Assembly (NCBI RefSeq): GCF_002150005.2
Contig: NZ_MSPP01000003.1
Coordinates: 186,001-250,000, forward strand
DNA: 64,000 nt
Source: Marivivens niveibacter
GTDB lineage: Bacteria; Pseudomonadota; Alphaproteobacteria; Rhodobacterales; Rhodobacteraceae
Direction: 5' to 3'
Part shown: positions 16,195-25,825 of the stretch, piece by piece
Layout: every line of letters starts with the position of its first letter
Numbering within the stretch: position 1 is the first letter of the stretch
Translations under genes and position numbers: made by a program
Notes under the pieces: model-generated
What the model saw: only the letters and a program-made list of their open reading frames with translations
Told to the model about the DNA's origin: nothing
The model's database searches: none

Positions 16195-17273
16195 GCCGAT
16201 ACCTTTCTGATCCATTGGTCAATTGCGACTGCGATGATGATTAGCCAACCGATGGCAAACACCTGCCACAGCACGTCCACGCCAGCCATCCGCAGGCCCG
16301 ATTGGAACACGCCTACGATCAGCGCGCCGAACAAAGCGCCCATGATCGATCCGCGTCCGCCAAACAGTGAAATGCCGCCGATCACAACTGCGGTGATGGA
16401 TTGTAGGTTACCTTCGTAGAACGACTGAGGAGAGATCGAACCAACACGGCCGATGGATGCCCAGCCAGCGATGGCACAGACCAGACCCGCCAGCGCGTAG
16501 ACCGAAATCAGAACGCGGTCGGAACGGATGCCTGCCAGATCTGCAGCCTCTTTATCGTCGCCCACGGCGTATACGTGACGGCCCCATGCGGTTTTGTTCA
16601 GCATGTACCAAAGCACGATGAACACCAGCACCATCAGGACAGAGCCGTAGGTGATACGCGCGCCTGCGACGTCGAACGAATGACCAAAGAATTTCAGCAA
16701 CGGTGCGAATTCATCGATGTCTTGGCTGCGAATGGATTGCGCGCCCGACAGGTACAGGTTCAGCGCGAAAAAGATGGACCAAGTGCCAAGCGTCGTGATG
16801 AAGGGTGGCAGTTTGACCTTGGTGATGAACCAGCCGTTCATCATGCCAGCGCCGATACCGCCGATCATGCCGATCAGGATGCCAATTGGCGTGGGAACGC
16901 CCAAATCGATCGACAGTTTGCCCATGATGACTGACATCAAAACCATGATCGCGGCAACTGACAGGTCGATGCCTGCGGTGATGATGATCATCGACTGGGC
17001 TGCTGCCAAAATGCCGATGATCGAAACCTGCTGCATGATCAAAGATAGGTTAAATGCCGAAAAGAAACGGCCGCCAGCGATCAAGCCGAAAACGAATAGG
17101 CTTAGCGCCAGAACGATAACGGGGACCAGCGTGGGGTTGCTGTGTAAGATGTGCTGGATTTGCTGAACAGGCGTGCGTTTGGTTTCCGCAAAGCTGGCAA
17201 CGCGCGTATCGCTGCCACCCAACACTCGTTCGAAATCCTGGCCTTTGGGCTGTGGATTGGTCGGTTCAGTCAT
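16191..17273 (-). CDS. frcC: sugar ABC transporter permease (FrcC-like)
   Basis: A 360-residue inner-membrane permease of the ribose/fructose (CUT2) family has about ten hydrophobic segments and the conserved stretch GGISLFGGRGSIMGALFGAL near residues 292-311, which contacts the ATPase. The first 45 residues are a hydrophilic cytoplasmic tail. AAGGAG lies before the ATG. It overlaps the ATPase gene and follows the binding-protein gene after a stem-loop, the usual layout for lowering permease expression relative to the binding protein. Confidence 0.85.
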   Translation of the reverse strand: MTEPTNPQPKGQDFERVLGGSDTRVASFAETKRTPVQQIQHILHSNPTLVPVIVLALSLFVFGLIAGGRFFSAFNLSLIMQQVSIIGILAAAQSMIIITAGIDLSVAAIMVLMSVIMGKLSIDLGVPTPIGILIGMIGGIGAGMMNGWFITKVKLPPFITTLGTWSIFFALNLYLSGAQSIRSQDIDEFAPLLKFFGHSFDVAGARITYGSVLMVLVFIVLWYMLNKTAWGRHVYAVGDDKEAADLAGIRSDRVLISVYALAGLVCAIAGWASIGRVGSISPQSFYEGNLQSITAVVIGGISLFGGRGSIMGALFGALIVGVFQSGLRMAGVDVLWQVFAIGWLIIIAVAIDQWIRKVSA

Positions 17274-17348
17274 TTATGTCTCCTTCCAGCGGGGCGGCTA
17301 GGCCGTCCGCGGGGCGGGAATTTCGATATGTGAGAGAGAATATAGAGC

Positions 17349-17374
17349 AAAGAGGGGCAATTTTGCCCCTCTTT
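17349..17374 (-). terminator. intercistronic stem-loop between frcB and frcC
   Basis: AAAGAGGGGCA and TGCCCCTCTTT form an 11-pair stem with a short loop; a brief T-run closes it on the minus strand. Placed between binding-protein and permease genes, it probably acts as a partial terminator or 3' stabiliser. Confidence 0.7.
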
Positions 17375-17396
17375 TTAGTTTAGAGGGCGCGAGGCA

Positions 17397-18416
17397 TTAG
17401 CCCCAGCACTTTTCCAGACCTTCAGCGGACGTCAGCGATGGGATGCCGTCAACTGGTTGGTCGGTGATCAGTTCTACGCCAGTGTTGTAGAAATCTAGAC
17501 CTTCGGAGTTCGATGGCTTTTCACCGGTTTCCGCAAAGGTTTTGATCGCTTCGATACCCAGCGATGCCATCAGCAGTGGGAACTGCATCGATGTTGCGCC
17601 GATGACGCCTTCGCTGATGTTCTGAACACCTGGGCAACCGCCGTCGACCGAAACGATCATAACGTCGTTTTCGCGGCCAAAGGATTTCAGCGCCTCATAC
17701 GCGCCAGCCGCTGCTGGTTCGTTGATGGTATAGACCAGGTTCACACCTGGGTCGATCTGCAGAAGGTTCTCCATCGCGGTGCGACCGCCTTCTTCGTTGC
17801 CGTTGGTAACGTCGTTGCCGACGATGCGTGGATCGTCTTCGTCACCGATGTCGGTTGGGTCTTTGATGTCGATGCCAAAGCCCTGCAGGAAACCGTTGTT
17901 ACGCAGGTAGTCCACGGAAATTTCCGAAGCGTTCAGGTCCAGCAGTGCGATTTTAGCGTTTGCAGCGTCATCGCCCATCTGTGCCGCAGCCCATTCACCG
18001 ATCAGAACGCCAGCTTGGAAGTTGTCGGTTGCAAAGGTTGCATCAGCAACGTCAGCTGGTTCGAACGGGGTGTCCAGTGCGATAACCAGTGCGCCAGCTT
18101 CGCGAGCTTGGGTCACAACTGGTGCCAGTGCGCGGCTGTCCGATGGGGTGATCAGGATGCCCGATGCGCCTGCTGCGATGCAGGATTCAACTGCTGCAAC
18201 TTGGCTTTCAACGTCGCCGTCGATTTTACCAGCAAAGGTCATCAGTTCGATGCCGTTTGCTTCTGCTGCTGCGGTCGCGCCTTCCTTCATCTTAACAAAG
18301 AATGGGTTGGTGTCGGTTTTGGTGATCAAGCATGCGGTGGTGCTATGGCCAGCGGCGAAAGCCGAACCAGACATTGCAGCGAAAGCGATTGCCGAAGTGG
18401 CGAGAATTTTTTTCAT
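17397..18416 (-). CDS. frcB: sugar ABC transporter substrate-binding protein (FrcB-like)
   Basis: A 339-residue periplasmic protein has a signal peptide (about residues 1-22, ending AFA-AGH) and the periplasmic binding protein type 1 fold of the ribose/fructose group ([60 protein letters not shown]). The residues around TDTNPFF and ALDTPF match FrcB-type fructose binders as I recall them. GGAGGA precedes the ATG at 18416, so the longer frame to 18467 is rejected. It is first in the operon and divergent from a ROK repressor. Confidence 0.8.
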   Translation of the reverse strand: MKKILATSAIAFAAMSGSAFAAGHSTTACLITKTDTNPFFVKMKEGATAAAEANGIELMTFAGKIDGDVESQVAAVESCIAAGASGILITPSDSRALAPVVTQAREAGALVIALDTPFEPADVADATFATDNFQAGVLIGEWAAAQMGDDAANAKIALLDLNASEISVDYLRNNGFLQGFGIDIKDPTDIGDEDDPRIVGNDVTNGNEEGGRTAMENLLQIDPGVNLVYTINEPAAAGAYEALKSFGRENDVMIVSVDGGCPGVQNISEGVIGATSMQFPLLMASLGIEAIKTFAETGEKPSNSEGLDFYNTGVELITDQPVDGIPSLTSAEGLEKCWG

Positions 18417-18513
18417 GGTTTCCTCCCAAGTATGACGGGCCCTTGGGCCCAGCTCCCGACTCTCCATGTCGGGGATGCCCTAAAGGAAACAGGATTCGCA
18501 CGGGTCGTCAATA

Positions 18514-18534
18514 AATAAATCTAGTTGATTTATT
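18514..18534. promoter_or_regulatory. palindromic operator between frcB and the ROK regulator
   Basis: AATAAATC and GATTTATT flank TAGTT in the 164-base divergent gap. Such AT-rich palindromes resemble ROK-family sites (NagC/Mlc type). It could control both directions. Confidence 0.5.
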
Positions 18535-18580
18535 AATTAAGGTGTATTCACATGGAACGAAGGGGAGGATACTAAACGCT

Positions 18581-19780
18581 ATGACAGACAATCAGGCCCG
18601 AGAGCTAAGCGCCGGCGTGAACCAACACGGTGTGCGCGATCACAACGAAAGACTAATCCTTTCAATGCTTCAGCGTCACGGTGCGCTGGCGGGTAGTGAT
18701 CTATCCAGAAAGGCAGGGCTTTCCCCCCAAACAGTATCAGTGATTCTTCGAGGTCTTGAGTCAGACGGCCTATTGCGTCGCGGTGAACCGCAGCGTGGAA
18801 AAATCGGTAAGCCTTCGATCCCTATGGGTATCAATCCCGAAGGCGCATTTTCGCTGGGCCTGAAAATCGGTCGTCGTAGCGCTGATGTCATCATAGTCGA
18901 TTTCGAAGGCACGGTGCGTCAAGTAATTCACACCGCCTATCATTATCCTACGCCACAGGCGATTTTGGCATTTCTGGGCGAAGGTCTGCGTCAAGCCGAA
19001 GACTATCTAGGCGCAGAAAAATACGGGCGGATTGCGGGGATCGGTGTTGCGACACCTTTTGAAATCTGGCGTTGGCACGACACCATCGGTGCGCCCGCGG
19101 ATGAAATGGATAAATGGCGCGATTTTTCATTTCAGGATGAAATCGCCAAAATCTCCGATTTGCCTGTATTCGTTCAGAATGACGCGACCGCCGCGTGCCG
19201 CGCCGAACATGCCTATGGCAGTGGGCGCCAGTACAGTGACTACGCGTACTTTTATCTAGGCGCGTTTATTGGCGGTGGTATTGTTCTCAATAATTCGATC
19301 TTTGACGGACCGACCAACAACGCGGGTGCCTTTGGATCACTACCCGTGATGAGCGATAAGGGCGGCAAGCCAAAACAGCTGATTGATGTGGCATCCCTGT
19401 ACTTGTTGGAACAACAGCTGGTGGACAATGGTATCAATCCGCTGCGTCTATGGCAGGCGCGCGACAATTGGAGCGCCTACACAGATCAGGTCAATGACTG
19501 GATTGATACGACCGCGCCCTACATCGCACAGGCCGCGTTGACCGTATGCGCCGTTGTCGATTTCGAGGCAGTGATGATCGACGGCGCTATGCCCAAAGAT
19601 GTGCGTGCAAAACTGGTTGAAAAAGTCGCCGAAGCTATTGTCGATCTGGATGATCGCGGCATCACAGCCCCTAAAATTGTCGAAGGCAATATGGGGCTGG
19701 ATGCGCGGTCACGGGGTGCAGCCAGCACCCCGATCAATGCAAAGTATTTCCTGAACAGCCACGGCCAGATGGGCGGCTGA
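18581..19780 (+). CDS. frcR: ROK family transcriptional regulator of sugar uptake
   Basis: A 399-residue ROK-family repressor has an N-terminal winged helix-turn-helix (about residues 20-75, GSDLSRKAGLSPQTVSVILR) and a sugar-kinase-like domain with GIGVATPFE and VQNDATAACRAEHAYG. The zinc-binding cysteine motif of active ROK kinases is not evident, as expected for a regulator. The ATG at 18581 follows GGGGAGGAT. An upstream in-frame GTG at 18542 is less likely. Divergence from frcBCA and the shared palindrome suggest it controls that operon. The symbol is by analogy. Confidence 0.8.
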   Translation: MTDNQARELSAGVNQHGVRDHNERLILSMLQRHGALAGSDLSRKAGLSPQTVSVILRGLESDGLLRRGEPQRGKIGKPSIPMGINPEGAFSLGLKIGRRSADVIIVDFEGTVRQVIHTAYHYPTPQAILAFLGEGLRQAEDYLGAEKYGRIAGIGVATPFEIWRWHDTIGAPADEMDKWRDFSFQDEIAKISDLPVFVQNDATAACRAEHAYGSGRQYSDYAYFYLGAFIGGGIVLNNSIFDGPTNNAGAFGSLPVMSDKGGKPKQLIDVASLYLLEQQLVDNGINPLRLWQARDNWSAYTDQVNDWIDTTAPYIAQAALTVCAVVDFEAVMIDGAMPKDVRAKLVEKVAEAIVDLDDRGITAPKIVEGNMGLDARSRGAASTPINAKYFLNSHGQMGG

Positions 19781-20581
19781 TCAGAAATTCCGCAAGAAAC
19801 GGCGCAGAACCTTTTCCAGCTTGGCAGCGCCCAATGGGGCCATCGCTTTGGTGTGTTCGTGGCTGATTGCCTCGTCGCTCATGCCGGCGGCCATGTTGGT
19901 GATCGTGGAAATCGCAGCGGCGCGTAGCCCCATAAAACGGGCAAGGATCACCTCGGGCACGGTGGACATGCCAACGGCATCAGCGCCCAGCGTTTTGATC
20001 GCGCGAATTTCGGCAGGGGTTTCAAACGAAGGGCCAGAATACCAGGCATAGACGCCTTGGTGGATCGTGACCTCTTCCCATGCGGCGGCTTCGATCAGTT
20101 TTTCACGCAGTTCGGGTTCATAGGCGTCCATCATAGGAACAAACCGTTTGTCGGTCGGCTCACCTATCAGCGGGTTCAGGCCGCTGAAATTGATGTGATC
20201 CGTCAGCGCCATGATCGACCCAGTCGGCATATCGTGCCGCATCGATCCCGCCGCATTGGTTGCAATCACCGTATCGGCGCCCAGTTCGCACAGCACCTCT
20301 AGCGGGACGCGCATTTCATCGGGTTTGCCGCGTTCGTAATAATGCGCACGTCCACCGAAAACGGCGACGCGTACGCCCTCTAGGTTCCCGATAACAAGGT
20401 TGGGGTTATGCCCCGAAACGCCCGCATGGGGGAAACCTTCTAGTTCGGAATAGGGGATTGCCACGCCTTCGACAGCGCCCGCGATATGACCCAGACCCGA
20501 CCCAAGGATCAGGCCCAGACGCACAGGTTCGTCGCCCGCATGTTCGCGGATGGTTTCAAGCAGTTTAGCGTTCTTTGACAT
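19781..20581 (-). CDS. punA: purine nucleoside phosphorylase
   Basis: This 266-residue enzyme of the trimeric PNP family phosphorolyses inosine or guanosine to base and ribose 1-phosphate. Motifs: LGLILGSGLGHIAG (about residues 22-35), GHNPNLVIG, GRAHYYERG, TNAAGSM, GPSFETPAEIRAIKTLGADAVGMSTVPE (split near residue 200) and ITNMAAG. The substrate histidine-rich phosphate loop is complete. The gene overlaps the permease upstream by 17 bases and ends an operon with a nucleoside importer, so uptake and cleavage are coupled. Its stop abuts that of the ROK gene. Confidence 0.92.
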   Translation of the reverse strand: MSKNAKLLETIREHAGDEPVRLGLILGSGLGHIAGAVEGVAIPYSELEGFPHAGVSGHNPNLVIGNLEGVRVAVFGGRAHYYERGKPDEMRVPLEVLCELGADTVIATNAAGSMRHDMPTGSIMALTDHINFSGLNPLIGEPTDKRFVPMMDAYEPELREKLIEAAAWEEVTIHQGVYAWYSGPSFETPAEIRAIKTLGADAVGMSTVPEVILARFMGLRAAAISTITNMAAGMSDEAISHEHTKAMAPLGAAKLEKVLRRFLRNF

Positions 20582-21551
20582 AGGGTTCTCCGCCCGCTTT
20601 TGGTGGGATAGCTTTGCCGACGAAACCAGCCAGCACGATAACAGTTAGAATATAGGGCAGGGCGTCCAACACTTGGGTCTGTACGCGAATACCGATCGCA
20701 CGTTCCAGAATGTCGGGGCGGATCGCCAGCGCCTGTAGGTAGCCGAACAACAGGGTCGCGCCCAATGCGCTCCATGGTTTCCATTTCGCGAAAATTAGGG
20801 CGGCCAGCGCGATATAACCGCGGCCGGCCGTCATTTCGCGCACGAAACCAGCCTGCAAACCTGTCGATAGATAGGCACCCGCCATACCGCACAACACGCC
20901 GCAGATGATCACGGCCATATAGCGCATCCGCACGACCGAAATGCCTGCGGTATCCACCGCGCCTGGGTTTTCGCCAACAGCACGCAAACGCAGGCCGAAA
21001 CGGGTGCGATACAGAATCCACCAGACCAGCGGCACGATAAGAATGCACATGTAAACGATGATGGTGTGGCCCGACAGTAGTTCGGAATACACCTTCATCG
21101 GTAGGTCAGCTTTGTTGATGTCGCGGATACGGGTCAGTGCGCCTGGGAACTGGATCGATTCAAATCGGGCGTCACCAGACAGCGACGGGGTACGCCCGCC
21201 TTGGCCAAACCAGCTTTGTGCGGCGACAACGGTGATACCCGACGCGAAAAAGTTGATCGCAACGCCCGAAATCAACTGGTTGCCGCGGAACGTGATCGAG
21301 GCCAGACCGTGCAGCAACGACAAAAGGACGGACGCGAAAATACCCGCGAACATGCCGATCCAAACAGAGCCAGAGGTGAACGACACAGCCGCAGCCAAAA
21401 ATGCCGAAATCAGCATTTTGCCTTCTAGCCCGATGTCGAAAATACCCGCCCGTTCGGAAAACAGACCAGCCAGGCAGGCCAGCAGCAGCGGGGTTGCCAG
21501 ACGAACGGTGCCGTCCAGAACCGCGATATCAAAGAACGCCAAAAGGTCCAT
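20565..21551 (-). CDS. nucleoside ABC transporter permease 2
   Basis: A 328-residue inner-membrane permease of the BmpA-type nucleoside importers (NupQ/YufQ-like), with about nine hydrophobic segments and ERAGIFDIGLEGKMLISAF near residues 33-51, which is diagnostic for this family. Its ATG overlaps the stop of permease 1 by one base (TAATG), and it overlaps punA downstream. With the other permease it forms the heterodimeric channel. Confidence 0.88.
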   Translation of the reverse strand: MDLLAFFDIAVLDGTVRLATPLLLACLAGLFSERAGIFDIGLEGKMLISAFLAAAVSFTSGSVWIGMFAGIFASVLLSLLHGLASITFRGNQLISGVAINFFASGITVVAAQSWFGQGGRTPSLSGDARFESIQFPGALTRIRDINKADLPMKVYSELLSGHTIIVYMCILIVPLVWWILYRTRFGLRLRAVGENPGAVDTAGISVVRMRYMAVIICGVLCGMAGAYLSTGLQAGFVREMTAGRGYIALAALIFAKWKPWSALGATLLFGYLQALAIRPDILERAIGIRVQTQVLDALPYILTVIVLAGFVGKAIPPKAGGEPYVKER

Positions 21552-22645
21552 TATTTTGCCTCCTTCCGACGTAGGGATAGGAATAGTTTCTCAATGGGCA
21601 TACGCACCATGTTGTCCAATGCGCCCGTGAACAGGATGACCAGCGCCTGAATGACGGTGACCATTTCGCGTGGAATGCGTAGTTCTGCCGATAGCTCTGC
21701 GCCGCCCTGATACAGGATGCCGAACAGCAGCGCCGCGATCAGAATACCCAGCGGGTGGTTGCGGCCCATCAGAGCGACCGCGATCCCGATGAATCCCGCG
21801 CCTTCGACCGCGTTCAGGACCAGACGTTCGGCTTCGCCCATGACGTTGTTGATCGCCATCATGCCCGCCAAAGCGCCCGAAATCAGCATGGCGATCATGA
21901 TGATTTTGGTCGGGTTGATGCCAGCATATTTCGCGGCGCTTTCGCTTTCGCCGAATGCGCGGGTTTCATAGCCCAGTTTGGTGCGCCAGATCAGGATCCA
22001 CACGCCAACACAGGCTAGCAGCGCGATGACCAAAGCAAAGTTTGCAGGCCCGCGATCCGAAAACGCGATGCCGAATGTGCCCAAAATGGCTGACAGGTTC
22101 GGCAATGCTATTTCGGCGGCGAATGATGGCGTTGCTGGTTCCATCCCTTCGGCCTTGATTGGGCCGTTCAGCAGGTAGTTTACCACCGGATAGGACATGT
22201 AGTTGAACATGATCGTGGTGATTACGATGTGGCTGCCGCGTTTGGCTTGTAGATAGGCAGGGATTGCCGCCCACGCCGCGCCGAATATTGCCGCGGCCAA
22301 ACCGCCACCGATCAACGCGAGCGTCCAATGTGGCCACGGGATGTATAGGCACGCCAACGCCGCGCCCAAACCGCCGATATAGGCCTGACCTTCGCCGCCG
22401 ATGTTGAACATCCGCGCGTGATAGGCGACGGCCACCGCGAGGCCGGTAAAGATAAAGTTGGTCGCGTAATACAGCGTATAGCTGAAATTCGTCGATGTCC
22501 CCAATGCCCCGCTAACCATCAGTTTCAGCGCATAAATCGGGTTGTGGCCGATCAGGGCAATCACGACGCCCGAAATCACAGCGGCCAGCAGTAGGGATAA
22601 AAGCGGGACCAGAATTGTATCGGCCCAGTTTGGCATTTTGTTCAT
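21551..22645 (-). CDS. nucleoside ABC transporter permease 1
   Basis: A 364-residue inner-membrane permease (NupP/YufP-like), with about ten hydrophobic segments and the conserved YHARMFNIGGEGQAYIGGLG near residues 75-94, the counterpart of the motif in permease 2. It overlaps both neighbours by one base, so the whole cluster is tightly coupled. Substrate class is inferred from the BMP-type binding protein and punA. Confidence 0.88.
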   Translation of the reverse strand: MNKMPNWADTILVPLLSLLLAAVISGVVIALIGHNPIYALKLMVSGALGTSTNFSYTLYYATNFIFTGLAVAVAYHARMFNIGGEGQAYIGGLGAALACLYIPWPHWTLALIGGGLAAAIFGAAWAAIPAYLQAKRGSHIVITTIMFNYMSYPVVNYLLNGPIKAEGMEPATPSFAAEIALPNLSAILGTFGIAFSDRGPANFALVIALLACVGVWILIWRTKLGYETRAFGESESAAKYAGINPTKIIMIAMLISGALAGMMAINNVMGEAERLVLNAVEGAGFIGIAVALMGRNHPLGILIAALLFGILYQGGAELSAELRIPREMVTVIQALVILFTGALDNMVRMPIEKLFLSLRRKEAK

Positions 22646-24183
22646 CAGGCGGTTTCCCCTTGCACGCCAGCCATCAACAGGCCGAGTTCCTGAGTATTTG
22701 TTTCATCGGGTAGGCGTTCGCCCATGATTTTTCCGTCAAACATGACCGCGATGCGATCGGACAAAGACATGATTTCATCCAGTTCGACCGACACTAGCAA
22801 GATCGCTTTGCCCTGATCGCGTAGGGCGATGATCTGTTTGTGGATGAATTCGATCGCGCCGATGTCCACGCCGCGCGTCGGCTGACCAATCAACAGAAGG
22901 TCAGGATTGCGTTCGATTTCACGCGCCACGACGATTTTCTGCTGGTTGCCGCCCGAAAAGTTCTTGGCGGCTAGCATCGGGTTCGGTGGACGAACATCGA
23001 ACCGTTCCATTTTTTCTGCGGTGTCCTGAACAATCGCCGCGTTGTCCATAAGTACGCCGTTTTTCTGGTATTTGCCGTCCTTGTGATACCCGAACGCCGT
23101 GTTTTCCCAAGCCGAGAAATTCAGGATCAGACCTTCGCGGTGGCGGTCTTCGGGGACGTGGGCGATGCCCCGTTCGCGGCGGCTTTGTCCATCGGATTTA
23201 TCGCCCGTCAGGTCAATCGGTTCGCCGTTCATGAAAATATCGCCCGTGGCAACGCAGTAACCGCCCAAAACCTCTAGCAATTCCGACTGCCCGTTGCCCG
23301 CGACGCCCGCGATGCCCAGAATTTCGCCAGCGCGGATGTTGAACGACACGTCTTTGACGCGGTGAACGCCCTGTTCGTCGGTCACGTTCAGGTTTTTGAC
23401 GTCCAGAATAATTTCGCCCGGTTGGGCGGGGGCTTTGTCGACCTGCAGCAGAACCTTGCGGCCAACCATCAGTTCGGCCAGATGCGACGGGTTGGTTTCT
23501 GCGGTTTTCACGGTCGCAGTCATTTCACCGCGACGCATTACGGAAACTGTATCCGTAATATCCATAATCTCGCGCAGTTTATGCGTGATCAGGATGATCG
23601 TCTTACCTTCTTCGCGTAGGCGGCCCAGAATGCGGAACAGCTGGTCAGCCTCAGACGGGGTCAAAACGCCGGTGGGTTCGTCCAAAATCAGGATATCCGC
23701 GCGGCGATACAGCGCCTTGAGGATTTCCACGCGCTGCTGCATGCCGACGCCGATGTTTTCGATCACAGCATCTGGATCGACGTTTAGTTCGTATTCTTCG
23801 GCCAGTTGGCGCAGCTCTTTGCGGGCTTTGTTCAGGGATGGTTTCAGCAAGAACCCATCTTCGACGCCCAAAATGACGTTTTCCAAAACAGTGAAATTTT
23901 CAACCAGTTTGAAATGCTGGAACACCATCCCGATGCCCGCGCTGATCGCAGCCTGACTGTCGGGGATTTCTGTCTTTTTGCCGTTGATGAAAATCTCACC
24001 CGAGTCTGCTTTGTAAAATCCATAAAGGATCGACATCAGGGTGGATTTGCCGGCACCGTTTTCGCCGATAATGCCGTGGATCGTGCCAGGCATTACGCGG
24101 ATCGAAATGTCTTTGTTGGCCTGAACCGGGCCAAAGGCTTTGGAAATGCCTTTTAACTCAATGGCGGGGGATTGTTCAGTCAT
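22645..24183 (-). CDS. nucleoside ABC transporter ATP-binding protein
   Basis: A 512-residue tandem ATPase. The first domain has Walker A GENGAGKST (about residues 38-46), LNVDPDAVIENIGVGMQQRVEIL as a divergent signature and LILDEPTGVL. The second has GVAGNGQSEL, a canonical-like FSGGNQQKIVVAREI and LLIGQPTRGVDIG, in which the Walker B glutamate is replaced by glutamine. Such asymmetry is usual for BMP/ribose-type double ATPases. It is the NupO/YufO homologue of the cluster. A terminator separates it from the binding-protein gene. Confidence 0.9.
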   Translation of the reverse strand: MTEQSPAIELKGISKAFGPVQANKDISIRVMPGTIHGIIGENGAGKSTLMSILYGFYKADSGEIFINGKKTEIPDSQAAISAGIGMVFQHFKLVENFTVLENVILGVEDGFLLKPSLNKARKELRQLAEEYELNVDPDAVIENIGVGMQQRVEILKALYRRADILILDEPTGVLTPSEADQLFRILGRLREEGKTIILITHKLREIMDITDTVSVMRRGEMTATVKTAETNPSHLAELMVGRKVLLQVDKAPAQPGEIILDVKNLNVTDEQGVHRVKDVSFNIRAGEILGIAGVAGNGQSELLEVLGGYCVATGDIFMNGEPIDLTGDKSDGQSRRERGIAHVPEDRHREGLILNFSAWENTAFGYHKDGKYQKNGVLMDNAAIVQDTAEKMERFDVRPPNPMLAAKNFSGGNQQKIVVAREIERNPDLLLIGQPTRGVDIGAIEFIHKQIIALRDQGKAILLVSVELDEIMSLSDRIAVMFDGKIMGERLPDETNTQELGLLMAGVQGETA

Positions 24184-24205
24184 CTTGAACCCTTATCACG
24201 GGTAG

Positions 24206-24239
24206 GAAAAAGGCCGCGCCGATTGTGGCGGCGCGGCCT
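24206..24239 (-). terminator. terminator between the BMP gene and the nucleoside ATPase gene
   Basis: AGGCCGCGCC and GGCGCGGCCT form a perfect ten-pair stem with a nine-base loop; the minus strand continues TTTTTCC. It lies 21 bases after the BMP gene stop, so it probably limits read-through from the binding protein into the transporter genes. Confidence 0.85.
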
Positions 24240-24259
24240 AATTGCATTGATCTAATGGA

Positions 24260-25255
24260 TTAGAATTCCAGAACTGGGCAGGTTTCGTCCGACATGTAGT
24301 CGTGAACGCTGATTTCGCCCGCTGCGATTGCTGCCGATGCTGCGTCAACAGCAGCCTGCATGTCTGCGGTGATCAGTTCAGCGTTGAATTCGTCCAGCGC
24401 GTAACCAACACCGCCGTTGTCCAGACCCATCACGTTGAAGCCAGCTTCCAGCTCGGTGCCAGCGGTGAATGCGTCATAAACTGCCGTGTCAACGCGCTTC
24501 AGCATCGAGGTCAGAACCGAACCTGGGTGCATGTAGTTCTGGTTGGAATCGACGCCGATCGAATAAACGCCTTGGTCCGCTGCGGTTTGCAGAACGCCAA
24601 CGCCCGTACCGCCAGCAGCCGCGTAGATCACGTCAGCGCCTTGGGAGATCTGGGCTAGGGTCAGTTCCGAACCTTTCACTGGGTCGTTCCATGCGGCAGG
24701 GGTGGTGCCGGTCATGTTTGCCAGAACGGTTGCGTCTGGGTTCACCGCCAGTGCGCCCTGCGCGTAACCACAAGCGAATTTGCGGATCAGCGGGATGTCC
24801 ATGCCGCCGATGAAACCAACGGTGCCGTCTTCGGATGCCATCGCTGCCAGCATACCGACCAGATACGACCCTTCGTGTTCGTTGAATACGACCGACTGAA
24901 CGTTTGGCGCATCAACAACCATATCGATGATCGAGAATTTCAGGTCAGGATATTCTTCGGCAACGGTTGCCAGTGGGGTGCCCCACGAAAAACCAGCCAT
25001 AACGATCGGGTTGTAGCCCTCTTCGGCGAAACGGCGGATCGCCTGTTCGCGCTGCGCGTCCGAGCTGATTTCGAATTCGGCGAAGGTGCCGCCGGTTTCT
25101 TCGGCCCATTTGGTTGCGCCGGTGAATGCTGCTTCGTTAAAGGATTTGTCGAACTTGCCGCCAAGATCGAAAATGATTGCAGGATCGGCAGCAGCAGCAC
25201 CTGCAGTTAGTGCCAAAGCAGCGGTCGCGCCAAAGAATTTGGTGAAGAGGGTCAT
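24260..25255 (-). CDS. BMP family nucleoside-binding periplasmic protein
   Basis: A 331-residue basic membrane protein family binding protein. It has a Sec signal peptide (to about residue 22, AAA-DPA) with no lipobox, then the family pattern FDLGGKFDKSFNEAAFTG, ADVIYAAAGGTGVGVLQTA, GVDSNQNYMHPGSVLTSM. Such proteins deliver nucleosides to NupOPQ-type importers. The ATG at 25255 has GGAGA; the longer frame to 25270 is rejected. It is first in the nucleoside operon. Confidence 0.88.
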   Translation of the reverse strand: MTLFTKFFGATAALALTAGAAAADPAIIFDLGGKFDKSFNEAAFTGATKWAEETGGTFAEFEISSDAQREQAIRRFAEEGYNPIVMAGFSWGTPLATVAEEYPDLKFSIIDMVVDAPNVQSVVFNEHEGSYLVGMLAAMASEDGTVGFIGGMDIPLIRKFACGYAQGALAVNPDATVLANMTGTTPAAWNDPVKGSELTLAQISQGADVIYAAAGGTGVGVLQTAADQGVYSIGVDSNQNYMHPGSVLTSMLKRVDTAVYDAFTAGTELEAGFNVMGLDNGGVGYALDEFNAELITADMQAAVDAASAAIAAGEISVHDYMSDETCPVLEF

Positions 25256-25389
25256 TCGTGATTCTCCCAACTGGAATTGGCCCCTGCGCCCACGTGGCTG
25301 GCAAGGGCTGACATCTTCTTGTGTCTGTCCAAATTAGGGCGGGTTACGATGGAAGGGTCAACCGTATTCTTGCGTAAATCGCGGGCTTT

Positions 25390-25405
25390 TTGATCATGCG
25401 ATCAA
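25390..25405. promoter_or_regulatory. palindrome upstream of the BMP gene
   Basis: TTGATC and GATCAA flank ATGC, with T-runs on both sides. It lies about 135 bases before the BMP start and 13 bases after rimI. It may be an operator for nucleoside uptake or the 3'-end hairpin of rimI. Confidence 0.3.
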
Positions 25406-25417
25406 TTTTTCATCAAC

Positions 25418-25825
25418 TTATAGATGGATTTGCATGACCAGCGCGTCAATCGTCTGCCCGTTGGGGTGCTTGTAATAATTTTTCCGTCGTCCCGATTCGA
25501 TAAAACCCGCTGATTTGTACAACGAAATTGCAGGGGCGTTGTCGGCGGCGACTTCTAGAAATGCCGTTGATGCGCCGCGCGATCGGGCGGTTTCAGCAAA
25601 GGCCAAAAGTAACGCGCGGCCTTGCCCTGTTCGACGTGAACTGGGTCGGACGGCGATTGTCAGCAACTCGGCTTCGTCCACGATAATACGTCCCATCACC
25701 AGGCCGTTGGCGTCGCCTATCGTGAAAACAGCCGGATCGGAATTCAGGCTTATAAATTCGGCTTCGGACCACGGGCGGGGAACGGTGAAGCATTCAGAAT
25801 GGATGCTGGCGTAAACCCCGTTCAT
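25418..25825 (-). CDS. rimI: ribosomal protein N-acetyltransferase RimI
   Basis: This 135-residue GNAT acetyltransferase carries the acetyl-CoA loop RRTGQGRALL (about residues 64-73) and the C-terminal SAGFIESGRRKNYY segment typical of RimI, which acetylates the N-terminus of ribosomal protein S18. It is coupled to tsaB by a 4-base overlap, the usual alphaproteobacterial arrangement. Confidence 0.85.
   Translation of the reverse strand: MNGVYASIHSECFTVPRPWSEAEFISLNSDPAVFTIGDANGLVMGRIIVDEAELLTIAVRPSSRRTGQGRALLLAFAETARSRGASTAFLEVAADNAPAISLYKSAGFIESGRRKNYYKHPNGQTIDALVMQIHL

Noticed and set aside
25390-25405. TTGATC-ATGC-GATCAA as an FNR/FnrL box
   Set aside because: An FNR box needs TTGAT-N4-ATCAA; here the half sites are 6 bases apart. 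Kept only as an unspecified palindrome.
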